From NCBI RefSeq assembly GCF_024346995.1, contig NZ_AP024888.1, positions 930,001 to 994,000 of the forward strand: DNA of 64,000 nt. Direction: 5' to 3'. Positions 1 through 8,217 of this stretch are shown piece by piece. The notes beneath the pieces are model-generated. The model was not told the origin of the DNA, searched no databases, and worked only from the letters and a program-made list of their open reading frames with translations. Within the stretch, counting starts at the first letter, position 1. The number at the start of each line of letters is the position of its first letter. The translations under genes were made by a program, and so were the position numbers. Source of the stretch: Vibrio palustris (GTDB lineage Bacteria > Pseudomonadota > Gammaproteobacteria > Enterobacterales > Vibrionaceae).

Positions 1-969
1 AACACCGTATATACGCTGGTTTTTGTACGCCGCCATTTGTTTAAAACCGGGACGTGAAAGTAAGTGAGTGAACGATGTTTGTACACTTTGTTCTTTAACA
101 TCATACCCTAGTGGTAGGGCAATAGATTTACTCTTACCACGCCACTGACTGCCAGTCATCACATACACTTGTGGATCAAGCGCGAGAACTTTTTCCATCG
201 CGACTACGCCCGTTGGGCCTTTCAGTAGCTCAGAACCTAAATTGTGACCGCCTGCGGCTTCAACTAAATCAGCCCAACCAAAATGATTATGGGTAAAGCA
301 GCAATCATTCGCGCCTTTTAGTCCCGCATGAGCTTCAATAAATACGTTAGTACGCTTACCGCCTTGCATAGCAACCGCCGCTTTTACGCCTTCTTTAACA
401 TGCTTTAAATGAGCTTGGTAAAAATCGTAGTAAGCTTGACCGTTCGCTTCTTTGTTCAACACCTTGCCTAATAATTTAACGCTTGCTGGAGCATTTTTAA
501 TTGGATGCTCTGCCGTATCAATAAACAGTACTGGCACATCTAATTTTTTCAGTGTACGTATGACACCACCTTGCTCAAGCGCTGGCTTTGAACGCAATTC
601 AGCAACGAGTAAATCAGGGCGATGCGTTAATACTTCTTCTAAATTTAACTCACCACTATCCCCAAAGTTCATATCAAGAATGTCGTTGCCTTTAGGCCAT
701 TGCTTGACTAAGCGTGTCCATAGACCCACATCATTTTTTTTCAGAATATTGTTCCACGCCACCACACGTTTAAATGGTGCATCTTTATCTAATACGGCGA
801 GCATCATCGCATCGCGACCATCTTGTAACACTAAACGTTGTGGTTCAGAGTTAATTTTAACGTGTCGTCCGGCCATGTCTGTCACTGTAAGCGGGTATGT
901 TGTGGCGTATGAGCACACAGAAAATAAACTGCTCAATACCACAACAAGACTGACTACTAAATTTCGCAT
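1..969 (-). CDS. Periplasmic binding protein, iron-siderophore/corrinoid ABC type (3' end cut by window edge)
   Basis: My own reverse-strand translation gives an open frame from ATG at 969 that runs off the left edge (323 codons, no stop). It starts with a Sec signal peptide (MRNLVVSLVVVLSSLFSVCS, cleavage probably after the next few residues) followed by YPLTVTDMAGRHVKI and PQRLVL. That opening is typical of the PF01497 fold that binds Fe(III)-siderophores, haem or cobalamin for an ABC importer. Later segments such as RPDLLVAELRSKPALEQGG, GWADLVEAAGGHNLGSELL and LALDPQVYVMTGS fit the second lobe. The ligand cannot be told from sequence. The promoter region upstream has a Fur-like element, which favours iron. 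Any permease and ATPase genes would lie outside the window. The family call is firm; the substrate is inferred. Confidence 0.85.
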   Translation of the reverse strand, partial: MRNLVVSLVVVLSSLFSVCSYATTYPLTVTDMAGRHVKINSEPQRLVLQDGRDAMMLAVLDKDAPFKRVVAWNNILKKNDVGLWTRLVKQWPKGNDILDMNFGDSGELNLEEVLTHRPDLLVAELRSKPALEQGGVIRTLKKLDVPVLFIDTAEHPIKNAPASVKLLGKVLNKEANGQAYYDFYQAHLKHVKEGVKAAVAMQGGKRTNVFIEAHAGLKGANDCCFTHNHFGWADLVEAAGGHNLGSELLKGPTGVVAMEKVLALDPQVYVMTGSQWRGKSKSIALPLGYDVKEQSVQTSFTHLLSRPGFKQMAAYKNQRIYGV

Positions 970-1027
970 GATTAACTTCCTTAAAAACAATCTCTTAGCT
1001 ACATTGCCAATATAGATGCATCCTTGC

Positions 1028-1055
1028 ATTATAAACGCAAATTGTTCTCATTCAA
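1028..1055 (-). promoter_or_regulatory. Sigma-70 promoter with a Fur-like element for the binding-protein gene
   Basis: On the minus strand TTGAAT (1055-1050), a 16-bp spacer and TATAAT (1033-1028) form a good promoter about 60 bp before the ATG at 969. The spacer contains TGAGAACAATTTGCG, which matches the 7-1-7 Fur pattern TGATAATNATTATCA at roughly 9-10 of 15 positions. The promoter is visible; the Fur reading is an inference. Confidence 0.5.
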
Positions 1056-1416
1056 GCGCTGTTGTTCTTCTCTGAAAAATAAATTAATTCTTTGAATTAA
1101 ATATAAATATCATAATTAAAACAGAGTTTTATTGATTGGCCTGGTGAATTATAACCATCATTAATACATGCGGTGGAAGCGGCATTAAACCATCAATAGA
1201 TTCGTTCTATTGGCGGTTCGAAATGACCCTATATAGAAAAGAAGTCGCACTCTTCGATAATGACTCAACAGTCTCATGGATCGCCTCAATAAGGATGTCG
1301 AAACATTCAGGTCACGCTAGTGACGCTTGCTCTGAAAACTATCACTTTACAAGCTTTGGCCTAATTTACGCACCAACACACCAAAATACTAAGTAACCAT
1401 AGATAAAACTTATCAT

Positions 1417-1432
1417 TTGGCACCTTCAATGC
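1417..1432 (+). promoter_or_regulatory. Possible sigma-54 (-24/-12) promoter
   Basis: TTGGCACCTTCAATGC has the -24 TTGGCAC perfect, GG and GC exactly 12 bp apart, and one mismatch in the -12 TTGC element. It points toward the transporter operon, whose first ATG is about 360 bp downstream, so a long leader or a small RNA would have to lie between. Motif only. Confidence 0.35.
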
Positions 1433-1467
1433 CTGCACCCAAAGAACCCATATACTTTAGCCGTTTT

Positions 1468-1491
1468 TTCTTGGTTTTATAAAAACAAGAA
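1468..1491. repeat. 24-bp near-perfect palindrome
   Basis: TTCTTGGTTTTA is followed by TAAAAACAAGAA, an inverted repeat with a single mismatch and no loop. It lies between the sigma-54-like motif and the ABC transporter genes. No T-tract follows it, so an operator is more likely than a terminator. The protein it might bind is unknown. Confidence 0.45.
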
Positions 1492-1804
1492 ACACCAGAC
1501 ATAACCCAGCAAATAGTATTCGCAAGTTATGACTTTCATTAGGTTTATAAGGCCAGTAGCAATTTAATCCATATTTAAGACAAAATCGTCATAAAATCAT
1601 AGCAAGAGTTAATTTAAGTTCTTATCGCCGATGTGTGACTAAATACATAATTCCGAACACTTATTACCCTCTTTTTGTGAGGTATTGTACTTTTCTAAGC
1701 GAAACAGCTACTCAGATTAATAATATGAGTCATATGATAACCACCGGAACATTACTTAATTACTCGACACACCCTATAAAAGATAATAAAAAGGAAAACC
1801 GTTC

Positions 1805-2908
1805 ATGGCATCTTCTATAGAGATTAAAAATTTAACTAAAGAATTTGGTGATACAACCGTCCTCAACGATATCTCTTTTAACATTAAACAAAATGAATTT
1901 GTCGTATTTTTAGGGCCATCTGGCTGCGGAAAATCAACTTTGCTGCGTATGATTGCTGGTCTTGAAAGCCTCTCAGATGGGGAGATTTGGATGGATGGGC
2001 ATCGACTAGATACACTCGCTCCCGGTGAACGCGGTATCTCCATGGTCTTCCAAAGCTATGCGCTCTATCCCCATATGACCGTTGAAGGCAATATGACGTT
2101 TGGCCTTAAAAATATTGGGACACCTCCAAATGAAATCGCAACGCGTATTAAAGATGCCGCCCGAATTTTAGAAATTGAACATTTACTGGATCGCAAACCT
2201 GCGGAACTGTCTGGTGGTCAAAGACAGCGGGTTGCTATCGGTCGTGCGATTGTTCGCCAACCAAGCGCTTTTCTATTTGATGAACCTCTTTCTAACTTAG
2301 ATGCTGCCTTGCGTAGCCGAACTCGCATCGAGCTTGCTGATCTGCACAATCGTGTGAACGCGACCATGATTTATGTTACGCACGACCAAATTGAAGCGAT
2401 GACATTAGCGGATCGCATCGTGATATTAAACCAAAGTCACATTGAACAAATCGGCTCACCGATTGAAATTTACCGCTACCCTGCAAGTAAATTTGTGGCA
2501 CGCTTTGTCGGCTCACCCGCAATGAATATATTGCCGGTTGATAAACTTGATCGTAATGACCCCTTCGCTACCGTACACATTAATCAAGTAAAACCCATCA
2601 CATCGACCATTGAAACCGCAAAACTTCCTGACGATTCTCAATTTGAGATGGGCATTCGAGCTGAAGATATTTATATCACAGAAGATGAAGCCAAAGCTCA
2701 CGCCAGCGGCGAAGTACAGTTTATTGAGCGTTTAGGCGATCGTACATTGGTACACGTGTTACTTGAAAATAAACATACCATCATTGTCGAAACATCAAGC
2801 AAACAAGAAGTTGAAAACCAACAGCGCGTCTCGATTAATTTTGATTTCGAAAATATGCACCTTTTTGACTCGAAAGAAAAAGCCTATCAAGGAGGACATC
2901 ATGATTGA
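1805..2908 (+). CDS. Sugar ABC transporter ATPase (MalK/UgpC/MsmK type)
   Basis: Cytoplasmic ATPase of a carbohydrate importer, 367 aa, the usual length for the MalK/UgpC group. Walker A GPSGCGKST is at residues 37-45. A Q-loop (VFQSYALYPHMT), signature LSGGQRQRVAIGRA, Walker B AFLFDEPLSNLDA and switch histidine in YVTHDQ follow. The last ~130 residues form the OB-fold regulatory tail that separates sugar ATPases from other ABC proteins. AAAAGGAAAA precedes the ATG. The stop overlaps the next gene by 8 bp, so it is translationally coupled to the permeases. Having the ATPase first in the operon is somewhat unusual, since it often comes last. The sugar is unknown; GH43 and GH5 genes elsewhere in the window make plant oligosaccharides plausible. 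Confidence 0.93.
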   Translation: MASSIEIKNLTKEFGDTTVLNDISFNIKQNEFVVFLGPSGCGKSTLLRMIAGLESLSDGEIWMDGHRLDTLAPGERGISMVFQSYALYPHMTVEGNMTFGLKNIGTPPNEIATRIKDAARILEIEHLLDRKPAELSGGQRQRVAIGRAIVRQPSAFLFDEPLSNLDAALRSRTRIELADLHNRVNATMIYVTHDQIEAMTLADRIVILNQSHIEQIGSPIEIYRYPASKFVARFVGSPAMNILPVDKLDRNDPFATVHINQVKPITSTIETAKLPDDSQFEMGIRAEDIYITEDEAKAHASGEVQFIERLGDRTLVHVLLENKHTIIVETSSKQEVENQQRVSINFDFENMHLFDSKEKAYQGGHHD

Positions 2909-3773
2909 AGCTCGCTCAAATAAAGAGCGCTGGAGTAACATGCTGTTTATTGCTCCTTACATGTGCATCTTTATCGGTATGATTGCGGTTCCGCTGGTTT
3001 GGGGCATTGATCTCAGCTTCAAAAAAGTCGACCTATTTAGCCCTGGTCATTATGTCGGATGGAAAAACTATGAACGGTTATTCTCAAATGACATTTTTCT
3101 CCAAACCGTCGGTAACACATTCTACTTTGTTTTACTGACTGTTCCCGCATTAATTATCGTTGGGTTGCTTTTGGCGCTCGCACTAAACCGTCAAACGCGC
3201 ACAGCAAATATCTTGCGAGGCATTTTCTTTGCGTCGACGATCCTTTCAGTAACAGTCGTCACCCTCATTTGGCGTATTATTTTTATTCCTAATGATGGCT
3301 TTATGTCGATGGTATTTAAAGCCTTTGATATGACGCCTATTCCGTTTTTATCGAGCCCCGATTGGGCCTTAGGCTCAATTGCGATTGCTACGATTTGGTG
3401 GTGCCTAGGCTTACCGATGATTTTGTTTACGGCTGCACTACAGCAGATACCGAAAGAATTGTACGAAGCTGCAGAACTCGATAACGCCAGTAAATGGGCA
3501 ACGTTTAGAAGTATTACGTTCCCATCGATCACTCGCACCATCGTGCTGGTATTAATCATCCAGATCATTATGCAATTCCAATTGTTCGGACAAGCATTAT
3601 TGATGACAAATGGCGGTCCAAATAACGCTTCACGCTCTATTGTCATGTTTATCTACGATGCGGGCTTCCGTCGCTGGGATATTGGTATGGCTGCTGCTGC
3701 CTCTCAAGTGTTATTTATTATTATCTTGATAGCCGCACTCGCCCAATTTGCCTTCAGCCGTAAGAAAGGGTAA
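2901..3773 (+). CDS. Sugar ABC transporter permease (MalF/UgpA type)
   Basis: Inner-membrane permease, 290 aa, six predicted membrane helices beginning with MLFIAPYMCIFIGMIAVPLVW. The EAA loop that docks the ATPase is visible as YEAAELDNASKWATFRSITF. I place the start at ATG 2901 because a strong AAGGAGG lies 6 bp upstream. The longer in-frame extension upstream lies inside the ATPase gene and lacks a ribosome site. This start gives an 8-bp overlap with the ATPase stop. A 5-bp gap separates it from the second permease. Family PF00528, MalFG subgroup. Specificity cannot be read from the permease. Confidence 0.92.
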   Translation: MIEARSNKERWSNMLFIAPYMCIFIGMIAVPLVWGIDLSFKKVDLFSPGHYVGWKNYERLFSNDIFLQTVGNTFYFVLLTVPALIIVGLLLALALNRQTRTANILRGIFFASTILSVTVVTLIWRIIFIPNDGFMSMVFKAFDMTPIPFLSSPDWALGSIAIATIWWCLGLPMILFTAALQQIPKELYEAAELDNASKWATFRSITFPSITRTIVLVLIIQIIMQFQLFGQALLMTNGGPNNASRSIVMFIYDAGFRRWDIGMAAAASQVLFIIILIAALAQFAFSRKKG

Positions 3774-3778
3774 TCACA

Positions 3779-4681
3779 ATGGATACAGTAAAAATGTCGA
3801 CAAAAACCAATATCAAGGAAGATCAAGGCAAAGGTCGCTATAAAACGTTCCGCCCTGGGAGCCAAAAAGCGCTGAACCCTTGGTTGATTCTTACCATTAT
3901 CTTCTCACTTTTAATGATTGCACCCTTCTTGTGGATGGTTGGGTTAAGTCTTAAAGATAACCAAGAATTGATGCTAGGTTCTGATGCAGTTTTTCACTTC
4001 CCATACACCTTAGAAAACTATGTAAACATCTTCCATAATTCGCTAGTTTTTCAATGGTTTATAAACAGCGTCATCGTGTCTCTATTTATGACACTTGGTG
4101 TACTTACTCTGTCATCACTGGCAGGCTATGCCTTTGCCCGTTTAGACTTTCCTCTGAAGAACGTCATTTTTGTCGTCGTTCTTATGGGGTTAGCCGTGCC
4201 AGAACAAGCGGTCATTATTGCTCGTCACCAAATATTCAGCCTTTTGCATCTACACAATACCTATGCTGGGCTTATTTTACCTGGGCTCTCTGCTCCGTTT
4301 GGAGTCTTTTTGATGACGCAATTTTTTAAAGCCATTCCCAAAGAAATTGATGAAGCGGCGATCATGGATAATGCCTCTAAATTCAAAATATTCTTTAAAG
4401 TGTTATTACCGTTAACGATACCAGCACAAGCGACGCTTGCGATATTAACGTTTTTAACATCATGGAACGATTACTTCTGGCCAATGATTTCGGCGACGGA
4501 TAAATCGATGTATACCATCACTGTCGGGATTGCCTCTTCGCAAACTAACTTTGCGCAAACAGAAGGATTGGGATACTTAAGCTCTCAAGCCATCTTCTCG
4601 GCAATTCCAATTATCTTAGTTTACATCTTCTTCCAACGTCATATCGTAACCGCGGTTGCGGGCGGCGCAGTTAAACAATAA
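3779..4681 (+). CDS. Sugar ABC transporter permease (MalG/UgpE type)
   Basis: Second membrane subunit, 300 aa, with an N-terminal cytoplasmic stretch of about 35 residues and then helix 1 (WLILTIIFSLLMIAPFLWMV). The LSLKDNQEL region after helix 1 and the EAA loop (EIDEAAIMDNASKFKIFFKV) are hallmarks of the MalG/AraQ half of CUT1 sugar importers. It should pair with the MalF-type subunit encoded just upstream. The start codon at 3779 lies 5 bp after the previous stop, and an alternative ATG at 3794 (MSTKTNIK) cannot be excluded. The binding-protein gene follows after 72 bp, consistent with separate mRNA processing or stronger expression of that gene. Confidence 0.92.
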   Translation: MDTVKMSTKTNIKEDQGKGRYKTFRPGSQKALNPWLILTIIFSLLMIAPFLWMVGLSLKDNQELMLGSDAVFHFPYTLENYVNIFHNSLVFQWFINSVIVSLFMTLGVLTLSSLAGYAFARLDFPLKNVIFVVVLMGLAVPEQAVIIARHQIFSLLHLHNTYAGLILPGLSAPFGVFLMTQFFKAIPKEIDEAAIMDNASKFKIFFKVLLPLTIPAQATLAILTFLTSWNDYFWPMISATDKSMYTITVGIASSQTNFAQTEGLGYLSSQAIFSAIPIILVYIFFQRHIVTAVAGGAVKQ

Positions 4682-4753
4682 GGACATCTTTCTCACCCTA
4701 CAAAGAGAAAGTTATTTTAATCAATAACATCAAAGAAACAGAAGGTTTATATA

Positions 4754-6064
4754 ATGAAAACTAGAGTGAAAACATTAACGCTCGCCTTAAGCTGTCTGAT
4801 GACCGCGGGAGCAGTACAAGCAAAAACAGAAATACAATTACAACGCTTCTTTGGTGCGTGTAACGCTGAGTACGGAAACTCAACCGACGTTGCTGACGCT
4901 TCGGGTGAATGTGGCATTATGACCACGCTACTGAATAAATTTCAAAAAGAAAACCCTGATATTGATTTGAAAGTATCGACTGTGGCATGGCCGGGCTACG
5001 ACCAATTAACCGCACAAATGGCCGCTCGTACGCCACCAGATATTGTCACTATGCATGACTCAGTAATTTCAGATTATCAATCGCGCAAGTTGATTGTGCC
5101 TATTGATAAGTACCTGAAAGACGAAGGCATCAAGAAAAGCATCTTTACGCCAACGGCAACCCGTGGCGTTACCCGTGACGGACATTTTTATGGCCTACCT
5201 TTAGACACGTGGACGATGCTTTTCCACATTAATACCAAATTAATGGCCAAAGCAGGGTTAATGAAAGATGGCAAACCCGTGTTGCCTAATTCGCCAAAAG
5301 AACTACTTGAGCAAGCTCGTCAATTTAAAAAAGCGACGGGTAAACCTTACATGATCCAAAGTTTAAGTAATGAAACCGCAGCGTATGCACGTCTGTTTTA
5401 TACGTATATGTTCCAACAAGACAGCGATTTCTTTGCTAACCCTAAGAAAGTGAAGTTAGTAACGCCTGAAGCTAAAAACGTCGTGAATCTATTCAAAACA
5501 ATCTATGATGAAAACCTAACAACAAAACACATGGATTATCCAGCCACTGTTGCCGCATTTAGCCATGCTGAAGGTGGCATTCTGTTAAATGGTAACTGGT
5601 TGATTAGTGCTTACGATAAACAATCGAAAAACCCAAAAAGTCCACTATACCAATCGTATGATGCCGAACCTTATCCGTTCTTATACCATAAATCGAAATC
5701 GCACTTTGTGGACGGCCACGCTTGGGTAGTTCCGAATCAACAGCATTCAGAAGCCGAGCAAAAAGCCATCGGACGATTCTTTAAGTTCTTCAGCTCGCAT
5801 GATTTTCAGTGGTCACGTACTGGACACTTACCAAGTGTCAGCTCTGTGTTGAAAACAAAAGAGTTCTTAGATCTGCCTCATCGTAAAGAAATCCTTTCGA
5901 TTACCCAAACAGGTAAAGGCTTACCAAACGGTGTTAAACGTCAGTTTGCTGTGCAAGATATTATTGGTGAAGAGTTGGCTGCTGCCATCACGGGCGAAAC
6001 TCCAGTAGAAGACGCTCTGCAATCGGCACAAGATCGCATCAACGATATGATGGCGAACCTGTAA
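4754..6064 (+). CDS. Sugar ABC transporter periplasmic binding protein (family 1)
   Basis: Solute receptor of the importer, 436 aa. A Sec signal peptide (MKTRVKTLTLALSCLMTAGA, cleavage probably after VQA) is followed by a type I extracellular solute-binding fold. There is no lipobox cysteine, as expected for a Gram-negative periplasmic protein. Typical segments are LLNKFQKENPDIDLKVS, MAARTPPDIVTMHDS and YGLPLDTWTMLFHINTKLM. Two cysteines near the mature N-terminus (FFGACNAEYG and ASGECGIM) could form a disulphide, as in several oligosaccharide receptors. It is the last gene of the transporter operon and is followed by a strong terminator. The ligand is unknown; an arabino- or gluco-oligosaccharide would suit the hydrolases in this window, but that is inference. 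Confidence 0.92.
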   Translation: MKTRVKTLTLALSCLMTAGAVQAKTEIQLQRFFGACNAEYGNSTDVADASGECGIMTTLLNKFQKENPDIDLKVSTVAWPGYDQLTAQMAARTPPDIVTMHDSVISDYQSRKLIVPIDKYLKDEGIKKSIFTPTATRGVTRDGHFYGLPLDTWTMLFHINTKLMAKAGLMKDGKPVLPNSPKELLEQARQFKKATGKPYMIQSLSNETAAYARLFYTYMFQQDSDFFANPKKVKLVTPEAKNVVNLFKTIYDENLTTKHMDYPATVAAFSHAEGGILLNGNWLISAYDKQSKNPKSPLYQSYDAEPYPFLYHKSKSHFVDGHAWVVPNQQHSEAEQKAIGRFFKFFSSHDFQWSRTGHLPSVSSVLKTKEFLDLPHRKEILSITQTGKGLPNGVKRQFAVQDIIGEELAAAITGETPVEDALQSAQDRINDMMANL

Positions 6065-6090
6065 TTATCTCGCTTGCTTCATATACCTAT

Positions 6091-6117
6091 AAAGCCATAC
6101 TTCGGTATGGCTTTTTT
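6091..6117 (+). terminator. Rho-independent terminator of the sugar transporter operon
   Basis: AAAGCCATAC, loop TTCG, GTATGGCTTT and further Ts. A 10-bp stem with a UUCG tetraloop and a U-tract, 27 bp after the binding-protein stop. Confidence 0.92.
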
Positions 6118-6470
6118 ATGAATATCTTTCCGCCAATGACTGTCACCAACGCATAAAATACAACCGTAAACCACATTATTTTTGTTTGAGAATCCATGCT
6201 TAGCTGCGGCTCATCAACACCTGTCTATTCTATCTAACTAAAAGATGCCTAAGAAATCGGTAGTGATTCAGCTGATTTTATTTACTTCGCTACAACTCAC
6301 CGTTAGTCAAAATTACTCTGTTCAATAAACAAACTATTTAGCGATTTATCCACACTACCCAATCACCTCCTTAATAATGGATTCCGTGAGTGATAAGCTC
6401 AATTACGTGGCATGATAAATAAGAAACCTCCTCGCCGTACTTTACAACTTATTAGCTTCTCATTAGACGT
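6118..6470. other. 353-bp intergenic region with a perfect Shine-Dalgarno sequence on the minus strand
   Basis: No gene, and no remnant of cas or transposition genes, could be read in six frames by eye. At 6362-6373 the minus strand reads TAAGGAGGTGAT, an exact 12-nt complement of the 16S rRNA 3' end. A GTG (6355-6353) follows at good spacing, but the frame ends after five codons. Confidence 0.4.
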
Positions 6471-6495
6471 AAAAAGCGCCCGATCATGGGCGCTT
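6471..6495 (-). terminator. Terminator downstream of the CRISPR array
   Basis: AAGCGCCC (6474-6481), loop GATCAT, GGGCGCTT (6488-6495), with the A-run at 6471-6475 giving a U-tract on the minus-strand transcript. It lies 20 bp beyond the degenerate end of the array and supports minus-strand transcription of the pre-crRNA. Confidence 0.8.
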
Positions 6496-6514
6496 CATCT
6501 AGCATTACGAAATC

Positions 6515-6782
6515 TTTCTAAGCTACCTATGCGGCAGTGAACCATGGCGCGATATTGGATAGGTAAGAACCTATTTTCTAAGCTGCCTGTGCGGCAGTGA
6601 ACGTCAAATTATTTTTTAAAAAAGTTTACGCGCTTTTCTAAGCTGCCTGTGCGGCAGTGAACCGACACGTCGAGCGGATACGGCAGGGTGTTTTTTTCTA
6701 AGCTGCCTGTGCGGCAGTGAACTTTACGTCAATTGCTATTCTGACTTACTTGGCTTTCTAAGCTGCCTGTGCGGCAGTGAAC
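6515..6782 (-). CRISPR. Type I-F CRISPR array, 5 repeats and 4 spacers, no cas genes in the window
   Basis: Five 28-bp repeats start at 6515, 6575, 6635, 6695 and 6755, separated by four spacers of exactly 32 bp. On the minus strand the repeat begins GTTCACTGCC and ends CAGCTTAGAAA. That sequence, with a CUGCC/GGCAG Cas6f-type stem, is the classic I-F repeat. Four repeats are identical. The one at 6515-6542 has two substitutions and keeps its stem through a G-U pair; a degenerate terminal repeat marks the old, leader-distal end. Transcription is therefore on the minus strand, from the AT-rich leader at 6783 toward the terminator at 6471-6495. Spacer sources are unknown. The nearest gene downstream of the leader is guaC. 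Without cas genes here, processing would need a system elsewhere in the genome. Confidence 0.97.
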
Positions 6783-6905
6783 TAGAATAATATAGCACAA
6801 AAATGTCTAATACCAATCGCTTAACAGTAAAACCCTAGTTTGACCCTTTTTTTGAGATAATTTTTAAGTAACTGTTTTTATTGATTTTTATACATAGATA
6901 AAAAT
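6783..6905 (-). promoter_or_regulatory. CRISPR leader
   Basis: An AT-rich stretch of about 120 bp abuts the first (leader-proximal) repeat at 6782 and carries runs of A and T, as I-F leaders do. The position follows from the array polarity set by the degenerate repeat at the other end. The right boundary is approximate. Confidence 0.65.
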
Positions 6906-7090
6906 AAAGGGTCTGTCGCGTGATTCGCCGTTATAACAACAAAGCGGGGATGGGAAGTGGATTCAAGGCGAGCGCTAAGAGGTTCTCCCCCTTACGTGGG
7001 GAGTAAAAAGGTAAGCTTCAGCACTAAAGTCGTCACAGTTAACTTTGAATCTCAACTACGTCAGTAGACGACACTGACATTTGTGATGTA
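6906..7090. other. Spacer between CRISPR leader and guaC terminator, with one GC-rich hairpin
   Basis: Contains CTCCCC (6985-6990), a 7-nt loop and GGGGAG (6998-7003). No gene is visible. The phrase GGGTCTGTCGCG at 6908-6919 looks like a possible transposon terminus, but no partner end was found. Confidence 0.35.
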
Positions 7091-7115
7091 AAAAAGCCGC
7101 TAAAAGCGGCTTTTG
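7091..7115 (-). terminator. Terminator of guaC
   Basis: AAAAGCCGCT (7092-7101), loop AAA, AGCGGCTTTT (7105-7114): a perfect 10-bp stem 31 bp after the guaC stop. It has T-runs on both strands and can act in either direction. Confidence 0.88.
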
Positions 7116-7145
7116 ATGATTTTCATATTACGAGGCTCAGTTGAG

Positions 7146-8189
7146 CTATTCTTTGCCGTACACGTTGTTTTCTTGCTCTTGTACACGGATGAAGGTGGTG
7201 CGTTTGGTAAGCTCTTTTAAGTGCTCGGCGCCAACGTAGGTGCAGGTTGAACGCACGCCGCCAAGTACATCTTGGATGGTGTTTTCGACACTGCCACGGT
7301 ATGGCAATACCACGGTTTTTCCTTCCGCCGCGCGGTATTTGGCAACACCGCCGGAGTGTTTAGCCATCGCTGACTCAGACGACATCCCATAAAATTTCAT
7401 GAAGGTTTTACCGTCTTTCTCAACTAGCTCGCCACCAGATTCGGTATGCGCTGCAAGCATACCGCCGAGCATCACAAAGTCAGCGCCGCCGCCAAACGCT
7501 TTAGATACATCACCTGGGCACGCGCAACCGCCATCACCGATAATGCGGCCACCAAGGCCATGCGCCGCATCGGCACATTCAATAATCGCTGACAACTGTG
7601 GGTAACCCACACCGGTTTTCACTCGCGTGGTACACACAGAGCCTGGGCCGATGCCGACTTTAACAATGTCAGCACCCGCAAGAATCAGCTCTTCGACCAT
7701 ATCACCCGTGACCACGTTACCCGCTGAAATCACTTTATCAGGAAAGGCAGCGCGAACGCGCTCAACAAATTCTACTAAGTGCTCAGAGTAACCGTTGGCA
7801 ATATCAATACACACGAAGATAAGTTCATCGCTCAGTGCTAAGATTTGTTGGATTTTATCAAAGTCGCGATCCGAAGTGCCGGTTGAAACCATCACTTTAT
7901 TTAAGGTGTTAGCATCGGCTTGCTTAACAAAGTCCGCCCACTGCTCCACCGTGTAGTGTTTGTGCACCGCCGTCATTACATTGTGCGCAGCCAATGCTGT
8001 CGCCATGTCAAAAGTACCGACAGAATCCATATTCGCGGCAATAACAGGTACACCAGACCATTGACGACCGCTGTGTTTGAATGTAAACTCGCGGGTTAAA
8101 TTTACTTGAGAACGACTTTTAAGGGTAGAACGTTTCGGGCGAAACAGGACATCTTTAAAACCTAACTTAAGTTCTTGTTCGATACGCAT
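7146..8189 (-). CDS. guaC: GMP reductase
   Basis: Converts GMP to IMP and ammonia using NADPH, in cytoplasmic purine salvage. The product from ATG 8189 is 347 aa, the length of E. coli GuaC, and begins [20 protein letters not shown], nearly the E. coli N-terminus. An upstream in-frame start (8228) would add 13 residues not found in the family, so I chose 8189, which has AGGAA in front. The catalytic loop [11 protein letters not shown] contains the nucleophilic cysteine of the IMPDH/GMPR family. [27 protein letters not shown] is the phosphate-binding region. The CBS domains of IMP dehydrogenase are absent. The upstream leader is structured (see 8218-8308). The gene is a known attachment target of CRISPR-guided Tn7-like elements, of interest because an orphan array lies just downstream. 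Confidence 0.97.
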   Translation of the reverse strand: MRIEQELKLGFKDVLFRPKRSTLKSRSQVNLTREFTFKHSGRQWSGVPVIAANMDSVGTFDMATALAAHNVMTAVHKHYTVEQWADFVKQADANTLNKVMVSTGTSDRDFDKIQQILALSDELIFVCIDIANGYSEHLVEFVERVRAAFPDKVISAGNVVTGDMVEELILAGADIVKVGIGPGSVCTTRVKTGVGYPQLSAIIECADAAHGLGGRIIGDGGCACPGDVSKAFGGGADFVMLGGMLAAHTESGGELVEKDGKTFMKFYGMSSESAMAKHSGGVAKYRAAEGKTVVLPYRGSVENTIQDVLGGVRSTCTYVGAEHLKELTKRTTFIRVQEQENNVYGKE

Positions 8190-8217
8190 TGTGCAATTCC
8201 TAGTCTGATTAACTACA

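Larger units (their letters stand above)
970..1804. other. 835-bp intergenic region, no secure gene
   Basis: Divergent spacer between the binding-protein gene and the sugar transporter. It is AT-rich. A 57-codon frame at 1223-1396 (+) begins MTLYRKEVAL and faintly recalls the N-terminus of HlyD-type secretion adaptors, but it is too short to call. It also holds a sigma-54-like motif (1417-1432) and a 24-bp near-perfect palindrome (1468-1491). The remainder shows nothing recognisable. Confidence 0.4.

Noticed and set aside
452..1015. 187-codon open frame on the + strand
   Set aside because: It is the antisense shadow of the periplasmic binding protein gene, whose minus-strand frame has a signal peptide and PF01497 features.
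1223..1396. 57-codon frame resembling a HlyD N-terminus
   Set aside because: Too short, no ribosome site and no continuing homology; kept only as a remark.
6362..6373. ATCACCTCCTTA resembles the 3' end of 16S rRNA
   Set aside because: Only 12 nt match; the preceding 16S sequence is absent, so there is no rRNA gene or fragment.
6908..6919. GGGTCTGTCGCG as an insertion-sequence terminus
   Set aside because: No matching inverted partner and no transposase nearby.
6118..7090. Remnants of cas, tns or tniQ genes around the CRISPR array
   Set aside because: No frame of recognisable length or motif was found on either strand. The array's link to a transposon stays a hypothesis.
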